34,258 nucleotides of DNA. It comes from Cupriavidus numazuensis. GTDB taxonomy: Bacteria > Pseudomonadota > Gammaproteobacteria > Burkholderiales > Burkholderiaceae. How positions within the stretch are numbered: position 1 is the first letter of the stretch; every line of letters starts with the position of its first letter. Both the position numbers and the translations under genes were made by a program. The stretch spans positions 1 through 34,258 of the forward strand of contig NZ_CAJPVI010000074.1 of the NCBI RefSeq assembly GCF_905397435.1, in the 5' to 3' direction. The notes under the pieces are model-generated. The model was not told the DNA's origin. It saw only the letters and a list, made by a program, of their open reading frames with translations, and ran no database searches. Of this stretch, positions 7,986 to 15,066 are shown piece by piece.

Positions 7986-9788
7986 TCAATCGGGATCAAT
8001 ACGCACAGCCGTGGCATCTTCGCCAGCCGGGCGCGTCATGGCGACGGCCGTGGCGAGATCCGCGGCGGACTCGGCATGGATCCGGTACAGCGGCTCGCCG
8101 GCCGCAACGCGTTCGCCGATCGTGCAGAGCAGGTCGATGCCCGCACCGGCACGGCGCGGTGCGCCTGCGGCGCGTGCAATGCCGGAGATCTGCCAGCCGT
8201 TGATCGCCGCGACACGGCCCTCTGTCGGTGCAACGATCACGTGGGTATGCGCGCCCGGCGCCACCGGATCCGTCCGGATTCCCTGCGTGGCGACAATCCG
8301 TTCGAACGCGGCTTTGGCGCTACCTTCGTCCAGCAGCGCCGTTGCAATACGCATGCCTTGCGCCGCGGAGGCCACACGCGGATCGAAGGCGATGATCTCG
8401 CCGGCGAAGCGCAGTGCCTTTTCGCGCAGGTCCATGGGGGCGTCGGGGTGGTTCTCGAGCACTTGCCGCACATCGCGCACCTCGAGCGCGGGGCCGACGC
8501 CGCGGCCGATCGGCCGGGTGCCGTCCGTGGCCAGTGCGCGCACGTGAAGGCCCAGCCCTTTGCCAACTTCCTCGAACAACCCGGCCAGTGCGTCGGCGTC
8601 GCCACGTGCGGAAAGCTTGGTCTGCGGGCCGTAGGGGATATCGACGATGACGTGCGTGGCGCCGGCCGTGGCTTTCTTCGACAGGATGGAGGCCACTGCC
8701 CAGCGGCGCGAGTCGAGGCCGAGCGGCCGCGTGATCGCGTTCATCACGTCGTCGATGACCGAATGGTTCAGGCGCCCGTTCCACGCAATGCAGGCGCGCG
8801 CCTGGGCGACGCAGCGGCGCACATCGTCGTGGGTCAGGTCCACGCGCGCAACGGTCTCCATGGCGTCGGCGGTCCCGGCCGCCGAAGTGATCGCGCGCGA
8901 AGAGGTCTTCGGCATGGCCAGCCCGTATGCGGCGACGATCGGCACCACGATCAGCGTGATGCGGCTGCCCGGCACGCCGCCCATGGAATGCTTGTCCACG
9001 ACGATCGGCTCGTCCCAGTCGATCCGCGGAGTAAAGCGGGTGCGCGCGCGGGCCAGCGCAACGACTTCGCGGTCGTCGAGCGAGCGTGTGGCGGCGGTCA
9101 GGAATGCCGTGAGTTCCTGCTCGGTGTAGCGGCCCGCGATGGCGTCGCGCAGGATGGCCTCGTAGGCGCCTTCGTCGAGCGACTGGCCGTCCAGTTTGGC
9201 CGCAAGGTGGCGGTGGCTTGCGGGCTGCGGTTGCGCACCTGCGCCATCCCGCAACGCATCGGTGAAGCGTGCCACGCCGAGATCGAGCGTGCTGTCATTC
9301 GACACCGTGACGCAGCGCACGCCATCAGGCATCGGCGGCGCCTGGCGTGCCACGCGGCGCATGACGTCGTCGCCCGATTCGCGGCCCCGCGCGGCAATCC
9401 GCTGCGCCAGCACGTCCTGCGGCGCCGTCACGTTCACCACGACGAAGCGGGGCAGTTGCCGGGCCAGCATGGCAATCACGCCGCGCGAGCCGTTGGCGAC
9501 CACGTGCTTTCCCGTCTCCAGCAGCCCGACCAGCCACTGGGGCAGCCCGTAGCGCAACCCGTGCGCATGCCACGTGACGAGGAACTCGCCATTACGCTCG
9601 CGCTCGGCGAACTCGGCTTCGGCGACCCCTTCGTGGTCCTCGCCTGGCGATCCGGTCGGCCGCGTGATGATGCGCCGCGCAAACACGTACTCGTTGTTGT
9701 CGAGGGTCGCACGTGCACCGTCGATCAATGAGTCCTTGCCTGCCCCGCTAGGGCCCACCACAAGAAAAAACGTGCCGCTCTCTTTCAT
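7986..9788 (-). CDS. Fusion: PhnN-type ribose 1,5-bisphosphokinase + AMP/thymidine-phosphorylase family
   Basis: This 600-residue protein joins two enzymes. Residues 1 to about 185 are a P-loop kinase of the PhnN/guanylate-kinase type: GPSGAGKDS (12-20), ARRIITRP, and a GEFLVTWHAHGLRYG stretch typical of PhnN, which phosphorylates ribose 1,5-bisphosphate to PRPP. Residues about 195-600 are a nucleoside/nucleotide phosphorylase: KHSMGGVPG (266-274) and KTSSRAITSAAGTADAME (294-311). This signature is closer to archaeal AMP phosphorylase than to E. coli DeoA. AMP phosphorylase makes ribose 1,5-bisphosphate from a nucleotide and phosphate, exactly the PhnN substrate, so the fusion could run nucleotide to PRPP without releasing the intermediate. 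The operon and promoter tie it to a Bug protein and nadC. Activity and substrate base are unproven. Confidence 0.88.
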   Translation of the reverse strand: MKESGTFFLVVGPSGAGKDSLIDGARATLDNNEYVFARRIITRPTGSPGEDHEGVAEAEFAERERNGEFLVTWHAHGLRYGLPQWLVGLLETGKHVVANGSRGVIAMLARQLPRFVVVNVTAPQDVLAQRIAARGRESGDDVMRRVARQAPPMPDGVRCVTVSNDSTLDLGVARFTDALRDGAGAQPQPASHRHLAAKLDGQSLDEGAYEAILRDAIAGRYTEQELTAFLTAATRSLDDREVVALARARTRFTPRIDWDEPIVVDKHSMGGVPGSRITLIVVPIVAAYGLAMPKTSSRAITSAAGTADAMETVARVDLTHDDVRRCVAQARACIAWNGRLNHSVIDDVMNAITRPLGLDSRRWAVASILSKKATAGATHVIVDIPYGPQTKLSARGDADALAGLFEEVGKGLGLHVRALATDGTRPIGRGVGPALEVRDVRQVLENHPDAPMDLREKALRFAGEIIAFDPRVASAAQGMRIATALLDEGSAKAAFERIVATQGIRTDPVAPGAHTHVIVAPTEGRVAAINGWQISGIARAAGAPRRAGAGIDLLCTIGERVAAGEPLYRIHAESAADLATAVAMTRPAGEDATAVRIDPD

Positions 9789-9794
9789 GATTAC

Positions 9795-9865
9795 CTTAGA
9801 CGTCGAAGATGTTTGGGTATGCTAGCACCCGGTTCCGGACTGTCAAGACAAGTTCGATGTCTAAG
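9795..9865 (-). promoter_or_regulatory. Regulated promoter of the PhnN-fusion/Bug operon with two flanking operators
   Basis: On the minus strand: TTGACA (9841-9846), a 16-base spacer ending in TGC, then TAGCAT (9819-9824), an extended -10 promoter. Near-identical 13-mers flank it in inverted orientation: TTCGATGTCTAAG (9853-9865) just upstream of -35 and CTTAGACGTCGAA (9795-9807) just downstream of the start region. The same layout recurs before nadC. The MarR gene between the two promoters is the obvious candidate regulator. Confidence 0.8.
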
Positions 9866-9998
9866 TTAATGCAAACAATGGGCCAGCTGCTGCAAATCCA
9901 GTGTGTACGCGGGATTTTCGTCGTTCTAGGGGAAAACACGGGGATGGTCGATGCGCGTTGCCGGTGCCCGGTGCATCAGCGTCGCGCATGCTGCACTG

Positions 9999-10016
9999 AT
10001 GTAGTGACTGCTACAT
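9999..10016. promoter_or_regulatory. Inverted repeat upstream of the MarR gene
   Basis: ATGTAG and CTACAT flank a 6-base centre about 125 bases upstream of the MarR start. It differs from the 13-bp operators of the neighbouring promoters. The rest of the 9866-10139 gap holds no further structure I can support. The site could be part of the MarR promoter or a chance dyad. Confidence 0.3.
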
Positions 10017-10139
10017 TGATCGGACAGTCGGGTATGACGAGAACAGCGCGGGCGATGTCGGGAAGCGCTATCATGTGCACCGCCCCGCTCGCGGCCACCA
10101 TGGCCAGACCGGGATCGCATCGCTTCCCATGTCACCGCT

Positions 10140-10685
10140 ATGGCCACGAAAAAGCAGGAATCCCCGGTCACGATCACGCCTTCCGATGAAATCGATGAAG
10201 AGCGCCTTGCACACCTGGTCAAGGACGCAGCACGCGCCTATATCCGCGCGCTGCAGCTGCGGCTCGCGCAGCATTCCGTGTCGTACGGGCACTGGACCAT
10301 CCTGCGCATCCTGTGGCGGCACGATGGCCTGTCGCAGCGCGAACTGAGCGAGCGCGCCGGCGTGACGGAGCCCACCACGTTTTCTGCCGTCAAGGCGCTT
10401 GAAGCGCTGGGCTATGTGGAACGGATGCACCTGCCCGGGAACAACAAGAAGGTGCATGTGTTCCTGAGCAAGGCAGGGCGCGCGCTGCGGCGCAAGCTGG
10501 AGCCGCTGGCCGAAGAAGTCAACGCGATCAGCGTCGAAGGCGTGACGGAAGAGGACGTGATGACCACGCGCCGCGTGCTGATCTCGATCGCCGAGAAGCT
10601 GGTCGCCGACGAGGCTGCACTGGCGGAAAGCGGGCGCAGGGTGCCTTCGACGCAGGAAGTCGGGCGCCTGCTGGCCGATCTCTGA
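10140..10685 (+). CDS. MarR family transcriptional regulator
   Basis: A 181-residue winged-helix protein of the MarR family. The recognition region LSQRELSERAGVTEPTTFSAVKAL (around residues 63-86) is followed by the wing ERMHLPGNNKKVHVFLS, with dimerisation helices at both ends. It lies between two minus-strand units, the PhnN-fusion/Bug operon and nadC, whose promoters carry the same near-palindromic sites. MarR dimers usually bind such short dyads and release on binding a small, often aromatic, ligand. It is therefore the likely local repressor, with a pyridine or aromatic acid as a plausible signal (inference). No clear ribosome binding site precedes the ATG. Confidence 0.92.
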   Translation: MATKKQESPVTITPSDEIDEERLAHLVKDAARAYIRALQLRLAQHSVSYGHWTILRILWRHDGLSQRELSERAGVTEPTTFSAVKALEALGYVERMHLPGNNKKVHVFLSKAGRALRRKLEPLAEEVNAISVEGVTEEDVMTTRRVLISIAEKLVADEAALAESGRRVPSTQEVGRLLADL

Positions 10686-10702
10686 CGCAGAAAGCGAAAA
10701 TG

Positions 10703-10736
10703 AAAAAGCCCCTCGCCGGCAGGGGCCGGCGAGGGG
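10703..10736 (-). terminator. Strong Rho-independent terminator of nadC
   Basis: A perfect 12-bp stem, CCCCTCGCCGGC (10709-10720) with GCCGGCGAGGGG (10725-10736), has a 4-base loop. On the minus strand it is followed by a run of five T (10703-10707). It lies about 40 bases past the nadC stop and may also block read-through from the convergent MarR gene. Confidence 0.9.
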
Positions 10737-10777
10737 TAAGTGCCCTCGGGTAGACGAGGAACAGTCTTGCGCGCGGG

Positions 10778-11611
10778 TCAGGCTTCGTCGAGGCCGATAT
10801 CCACGGCCGGCGCCGATTGCGTGATCTTGCTGGTCGAGATGTAGTCGACGCCGGTTTCCGCCACCGCGCGGATCGTCTCCAGTCGAATGCCGCCCGACGC
10901 CTCGACCTTGGTCCGGCCGTTGACGATCTGCACGGCTTCTTTCATGTCGGGCAGCGACATGTTGTCGAGCATGATCACATCCACGCCGGCGTCCAGTGCT
11001 TCGCGCACCTGATCGAGTCGATCGCATTCGACTTCGAGCTTGGTCAATACCGGCAACTTCCTTCGCACACGCGCCACGGCCGCGGCAATGCTGCCGCAGA
11101 CGGCAATGTGGTTGTCCTTGACCATCACGCCGTTGTCCAGGCTGAGCCGGTGGTTCAGGCCGCCGCCGCAGGTCACGGCGTGCTTCTCCAGCGCGCGCAG
11201 GCCCGGCGTGGTCTTGCGGCTATCGATCAGGCGGGCCTTGGTGTGCGCGATCTCCTCGGCATACCTTGCCGTCAGGTTGGCGATGCCGCACAGCCGCTGC
11301 ATGATGTTGAGCGCCGTGCGTTCGGCGGTCAGCACGCTGCGCGCATTGCCGCTGACGTTGAGCAGCACCGCGCCTTTTTCGACCTTGTCGCCATCGGCCA
11401 CGCGCACGTCGATCGAAAGGGTGGGGTCATAACGTGCAAAGATGCGTGCGGCCACGTCGATGCCGGCAATGATCATCGGCTCCCGCGCATTCATGCAGAA
11501 CGTGCCGGTTTCGCCGGGCTCGATCATCGTCTGGACCGTCAGGTCGCAGATGCCGATGTCTTCGGTCAGCCAGAGATCGATGAGCTTGTCGGTGGAGAAA
11601 ATGTCGTACAT
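10778..11611 (-). CDS. nadC: Nicotinate-nucleotide diphosphorylase (carboxylating), quinolinate phosphoribosyltransferase
   Basis: The 277-residue protein has full NadC motifs: TAERTALNIMQRLCGIAN (95-112), DSRKTTPGLRALEKHAV (130-146), CGGGLNHR (148-155), KDNHIA (165-170), VIMLDNMS, EASGGI and the C-terminal YISTSKITQSAPAVDIGLD. The SRKTTPG and NHR motifs fit NadC rather than its relative ModD. The reaction is quinolinate + PRPP to nicotinate mononucleotide + CO2 + PPi. There is no nadA or nadB beside it. Instead it shares a promoter architecture with a PRPP-producing fusion enzyme. A strong site (AGGAGCG) precedes the ATG at 11611. It may be a second, inducible NadC used for salvage of external quinolinate; whether the genome has another copy cannot be seen here. 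Confidence 0.93.
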   Translation of the reverse strand: MYDIFSTDKLIDLWLTEDIGICDLTVQTMIEPGETGTFCMNAREPMIIAGIDVAARIFARYDPTLSIDVRVADGDKVEKGAVLLNVSGNARSVLTAERTALNIMQRLCGIANLTARYAEEIAHTKARLIDSRKTTPGLRALEKHAVTCGGGLNHRLSLDNGVMVKDNHIAVCGSIAAAVARVRRKLPVLTKLEVECDRLDQVREALDAGVDVIMLDNMSLPDMKEAVQIVNGRTKVEASGGIRLETIRAVAETGVDYISTSKITQSAPAVDIGLDEA

Positions 11612-11649
11612 GTGTCGCTCCTGAGTGGTCGGTGGCTGTACTCAATAAT

Positions 11650-11721
11650 CTTAGATATCGAAGTACATGGCGCAATACTAGCACCTGCGCGAATCATGTC
11701 AACAATAATTCGATGTCTAAG
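11650..11721 (-). promoter_or_regulatory. Regulated promoter of nadC with two flanking operators
   Basis: On the minus strand: TTGACA (11697-11702), a 16-base spacer ending in TGC, then TAGTAT (11675-11680). TTCGATGTCTAAG (11709-11721) lies seven bases upstream of -35, identical in sequence and spacing to the site at 9853-9865. CTTAGATATCGAA (11650-11662) lies downstream of the -10 and is nearly self-complementary (TT-GATATC-AA core). It is a near-copy of the promoter at 9795-9865. Confidence 0.82.
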
Positions 11722-11734
11722 ATTATCGGAGGGG

Positions 11735-12706
11735 TCAGCCGGAAGCCACCTTGCCGCGACGGTGGGAGGCGAGGGGTTGGGGTGCAACGCCCGCCAGCCG
11801 CACGAGCGCATCTTCCGAACCGCGGCTCGCTTCCACCACGAAATCGATGAAGCGCCGCACGCGCGCAGGGATCTGGCTGCGTTGCGGGTAATACATGTAC
11901 AGGCCCACGCTGCTCGCGCTCAGTCCCGGCAGGATGGCCTTGAGCCGGCCCGCGAGCAGGTCCGCATGGACCGTGTACGCGCCAAGCTGGCCGATGCCGA
12001 TGCCGGCGCGCACGGCTTCCACCTCGGTGTCGACATCATTGAACGTGGCGACGGCTGGCATCTCCTCGTAGACGAGGTTGCCGTCGACCTGCAATTCCCA
12101 CGGCACCACGCGGCCGGTCACTGGCCGGCGAAAGCCCGTGCACGCGTGGCGCCGCAGCGCTTCCAGCGTCGTGGGCTCGCCATGCGTCCCCAGGTAGTCC
12201 GGCGCCGCGCAGATCACCAGCGGCAGGTCGCACAGGCGCCGCGCGACGAGATTCTGCGCGGGACTGGTGCCGGCGCGGAAACCGATGTCGATCTGCGCCT
12301 CGACGAGATCGGTGAACAGGTCGCTCAGGACCACGTCGAAGGTAATGCCCGGCCAGCTCTCGCGGAATGCGCGAATCAGCGGCACCAGCACGCGACTGCC
12401 GATCGACGGCGGCGCGGTGACACGGATCAGGCCGTCGTCCTCGCTGAGGCTGCTGCGCACCTGCTCCAGCGCTTCATCGAGCAGCCGCACGCCGGGCGCC
12501 GCGAGTTCGAATAGCCTCGCGCCTTCGGTGGTCAGGCTGAGCTTGCGCGTGGTCCGGTGCAGCAGCCTGACGCCAAGCTCGGCCTCAAGCGCGCGCACGG
12601 CCTTGCTGACGGCCTGTGGCGTGACGCCGGCCTCCACGGCAGCGCGATGGAAACTGCCGGCGCGCACCACGCCAAGGAAGAAAGTCAGGACACGGGCCTT
12701 GTCCAT
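11735..12706 (-). CDS. LysR family transcriptional regulator
   Basis: A 323-residue LysR-type regulator. The N-terminal winged helix (residues 1-60: FLGVVRAGSFHRAAVEAGVT, AVSKAVRALEAELGVRLLHR) is followed by a two-lobed effector-binding domain (RVTAPPSIGSRVLVPLI, IGFRAGTSP, GIGIGQLGAY). The subgroup resembles the many CrgA-like regulators of Burkholderiales. Its stop lies just upstream of the nadC operator and its start about 108 bases beyond the EF-G-like gene stop. No divergently transcribed target is next to it, so its target is unclear. It could bind the distant LysR-box-like dyad at 6282-6306, but nothing here demonstrates that. Confidence 0.92.
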   Translation of the reverse strand: MDKARVLTFFLGVVRAGSFHRAAVEAGVTPQAVSKAVRALEAELGVRLLHRTTRKLSLTTEGARLFELAAPGVRLLDEALEQVRSSLSEDDGLIRVTAPPSIGSRVLVPLIRAFRESWPGITFDVVLSDLFTDLVEAQIDIGFRAGTSPAQNLVARRLCDLPLVICAAPDYLGTHGEPTTLEALRRHACTGFRRPVTGRVVPWELQVDGNLVYEEMPAVATFNDVDTEVEAVRAGIGIGQLGAYTVHADLLAGRLKAILPGLSASSVGLYMYYPQRSQIPARVRRFIDFVVEASRGSEDALVRLAGVAPQPLASHRRGKVASG

Positions 12707-12814
12707 GATCGGAGCAATCAGTGGGAAACGGGGCCCATTATCGTTCGAACGGTGCGGACGATGCTCGCGTATGGTCGCGAGCGTGCCGCGGCCATACGCG
12801 CAGAGCGGAAGCGG

Positions 12815-14881
12815 TCAGGCCCCGGTATCGACCTGCGCCTTGTGCTTGGCCGCCATCTTGTCCTGTTGCCCGGGCGGCACGCCCTCATAGTGGCTGAACT
12901 GGATGGTGTAGCTGCCGTGGCCGCCGGTCAGGCTGTTGAGGCGCGACTGGTAGTCGTTCAGCTCCGACAGCGGCACCTTGCCGGCGACGATCACCGTATT
13001 GGCCGCACCGGTACGCGTGCCGTGGACCTGGCCGCGCTTGGACGAGAGATCGCCGATCACGTCGCCCATGGAAGAGTCGGGCATCATGACTTCGATATCG
13101 ACCACCGGTTCCAGCACGCTGGGCCTGGCCTTGAGCACGGCATCGACAAAGGCCTTGCGCCCCGCTGTGGCGAATGCCACTTCCTTGGAATCGACCGGAT
13201 GGCTCTTGCCGTCTAGCACCGTGACACGCACGTCCTGCATCGGGAAGCCGGCCAGCGGCCCGCATTCCAGTGCCTGGCGGATGCCTTTTTCCACGGCAGG
13301 AATGAATTGCCCCGGAATCGCGCCGCCCTTGACCGCGTCGACGAACTCGAAGCCGGTGCCGCGCGGCAGCGGGTCCACGCGCAGCATCACCTCGCCAAAC
13401 TGGCCTGCACCGCCGGTCTGCTTCTTGTGGCGGTGATGGCCTTCGGCGGAGCCGCCAATGGTTTCGCGATAGGCAATGCGCGGCGGGCGCGTGACCACTT
13501 CCAGCTTGTACTGCTCGGTCAGCCGCTCCAGCACGCAGCGCAAGTGGAACTCGCCGAGCCCGAGCAGCACTGTCTCGTTGGTGCCGGGCGGATGTTCGAC
13601 ACGCAGGCAAGGGTCTTCGGCGGACAGCTTGTGCAGGACTTCGGCCATGCGCTGCTCGTTACCGCGTCGCGCAGGTTCGATGGCAAGGCCATAGATCGGC
13701 GTCGGGAATTCGAGTGGGATCAGGTGGATATTGCCGTCCTCGGTGGCATCATGCAGCACCGCATCGAAGCCGATCTCGTCGATCTTGGCTACCGCGCAGA
13801 TGTCGCCGGGGCCGGCGCGAGGCACTTCCTCGTGCTCCTTGCCCTGCAGCAACAGCAAATGCGCGACCTTGAACGGCTGGCGCGCATCGCCGATGTAGAG
13901 CTGACTGTCGCGCGTGACCGTGCCCTGGTGGATGCGGAACACCGCCATCTTGCCGACGTACGGGTCCATCACGATCTTGAAGACGTGCGCCAGCACGTGC
14001 TTGTCGGGCACAGGCTCAGCGCGCACTTCCTTCTTGCGTTCGGCGCCGTCGCTGCCTTCGCCGACACTGCGGTAGAACATCGGCGGATTGCCTTCGGTCG
14101 GGTTCGGCAGCAGCCGCACGAACGCGTCGAGCAATTCGGGCACGCCCGCGCCAGTGGCGGCCGAGGTGAAGCAGATCGGCACCAGATGCCCTTCGCGCAG
14201 CGCGCGTTCGAACGGCGCGTGCAGTTGCTCGGGCTGGATTGCCTCGCCTTGTTCGAGGTAAAGCTCCATCAGCTCCGGATCGATTTCGATCACCTGGTCG
14301 ACCAGCGCGTCATGCGCGGCCGGCACGCTCAGGAAATCCGCTTCCCCGGCGGGGTTGAAGAAGCAGTCCACCACCTGGCTGCCGCCTGCAGCCGGCAGGT
14401 TGATCGGCAGGCATTCCTTGCCGAACGCTTCCTGGATGTCCGCCAGCAGCGCGGGCAGGTTGACCTTCTCGCCATCGATACCGTTGACGATGATCATCCG
14501 GCACAACTTGCGCGCCTGGGCCCACGCCATGGCGCGCCGCGTGGTCATCTCGATGCCGGTCTGGGCATTGATGACGATGGCAGCCGTTTCCACAGCAGGC
14601 AGGGCGCTGATGGCCTGGCCGGAAAAATCGGGGTACCCCGGGGTGTCAATCAGGTAGATGCGGGTGTTGCGGAAATCGACGTGCAGGACTGCGGAGGTGA
14701 GGGAGTGGTGGTATTTGCGTTCGAGGGGGTCAAAGTCGCTGACCGTGGAACCCCGCTCTACGCTGCCTGGGGCATGCAATGCGCCCCCCCTGTGCAGCAG
14801 CGCCTCGGCTAGCGAGGTCTTGCCGCACCCCGCGTGGCCCAGCAGGGCAATGGTACGAATTGCGTCGGGACTATAGTGCAT
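12815..14881 (-). CDS. Elongation factor G-like GTPase (EF-G2/FusA2 subfamily)
   Basis: A 688-residue protein with the five-domain EF-G layout: a G domain with P-loop GHAGCGKT (15-22), domains II/III, a domain IV around SAEGHHRHKKQTGGAGQFGEV and a C-terminal domain V. It differs from the housekeeping factor at key points. The segment after DTPG is YPDF (Tyr83) where EF-G has the catalytic His, and the guanine-recognition motif reads NGID (133-136) instead of NKxD. Tyr after DTPG is usual for the EF-G2 subfamily; Gly in NGID is more unusual. The absence of rpsL, rpsG or tuf neighbours also shows it is the paralogue. EF-G2 proteins retain ribosome binding or GTPase in some species, but their role is poorly known. 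It is probably a single-gene unit. Confidence 0.9.
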   Translation of the reverse strand: MHYSPDAIRTIALLGHAGCGKTSLAEALLHRGGALHAPGSVERGSTVSDFDPLERKYHHSLTSAVLHVDFRNTRIYLIDTPGYPDFSGQAISALPAVETAAIVINAQTGIEMTTRRAMAWAQARKLCRMIIVNGIDGEKVNLPALLADIQEAFGKECLPINLPAAGGSQVVDCFFNPAGEADFLSVPAAHDALVDQVIEIDPELMELYLEQGEAIQPEQLHAPFERALREGHLVPICFTSAATGAGVPELLDAFVRLLPNPTEGNPPMFYRSVGEGSDGAERKKEVRAEPVPDKHVLAHVFKIVMDPYVGKMAVFRIHQGTVTRDSQLYIGDARQPFKVAHLLLLQGKEHEEVPRAGPGDICAVAKIDEIGFDAVLHDATEDGNIHLIPLEFPTPIYGLAIEPARRGNEQRMAEVLHKLSAEDPCLRVEHPPGTNETVLLGLGEFHLRCVLERLTEQYKLEVVTRPPRIAYRETIGGSAEGHHRHKKQTGGAGQFGEVMLRVDPLPRGTGFEFVDAVKGGAIPGQFIPAVEKGIRQALECGPLAGFPMQDVRVTVLDGKSHPVDSKEVAFATAGRKAFVDAVLKARPSVLEPVVDIEVMMPDSSMGDVIGDLSSKRGQVHGTRTGAANTVIVAGKVPLSELNDYQSRLNSLTGGHGSYTIQFSHYEGVPPGQQDKMAAKHKAQVDTGA

Positions 14882-14952
14882 GGCAGCTCTCGTCCGGCAA
14901 TGGCAGTCAGGCCATTATTGGCGAAAATTGCCGGAAGCACCATATGCGGAAA

Positions 14953-15057
14953 CCCGCCAATGGGGCGGGAGCAGACAAAGGCGTTCCGTCCTGTGCACCC
15001 GAGGTGTGGCCCAAAGCGAGGCCGGCAGGCATGCTGCGATGCAGCGAAGCCTGCCGG
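14953..15057 (-). terminator. Two tandem hairpins after the FAD oxidase gene
   Basis: Ten bases past the FAD oxidase stop, GCCTGCCGG (15049-15057) pairs with CCGGCAGGC (15022-15030), with an inner GCTGC/GCAGC stem. Further on, CCCGCC (14953-14958) pairs with GGCGGG (14964-14969), followed on the minus strand by TTTCC. The T tracts are short, so termination is probable rather than certain. The remaining bases up to 14881 must carry the EF-G2 gene promoter. Confidence 0.5.
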
Positions 15058-15066
15058 TTTCCGGCG

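Noticed and set aside
7674..9731. A 685-residue open frame on the plus strand opposite the PhnN fusion
   Set aside because: Its translation is Arg/Ala/His-rich without any family motif, while the minus strand has clear enzyme motifs over the same span. It is a GC-bias artefact; the same applies to 4258-5997, 10817-12514, 13307-14812, 15346-16536 and 17149-18825.
10778..11611. ModD (molybdenum-transport-linked NadC relative)
   Set aside because: The SRKTTPGLRALEK and GGGLNHR motifs are those of true NadC, and there is no mod gene nearby.
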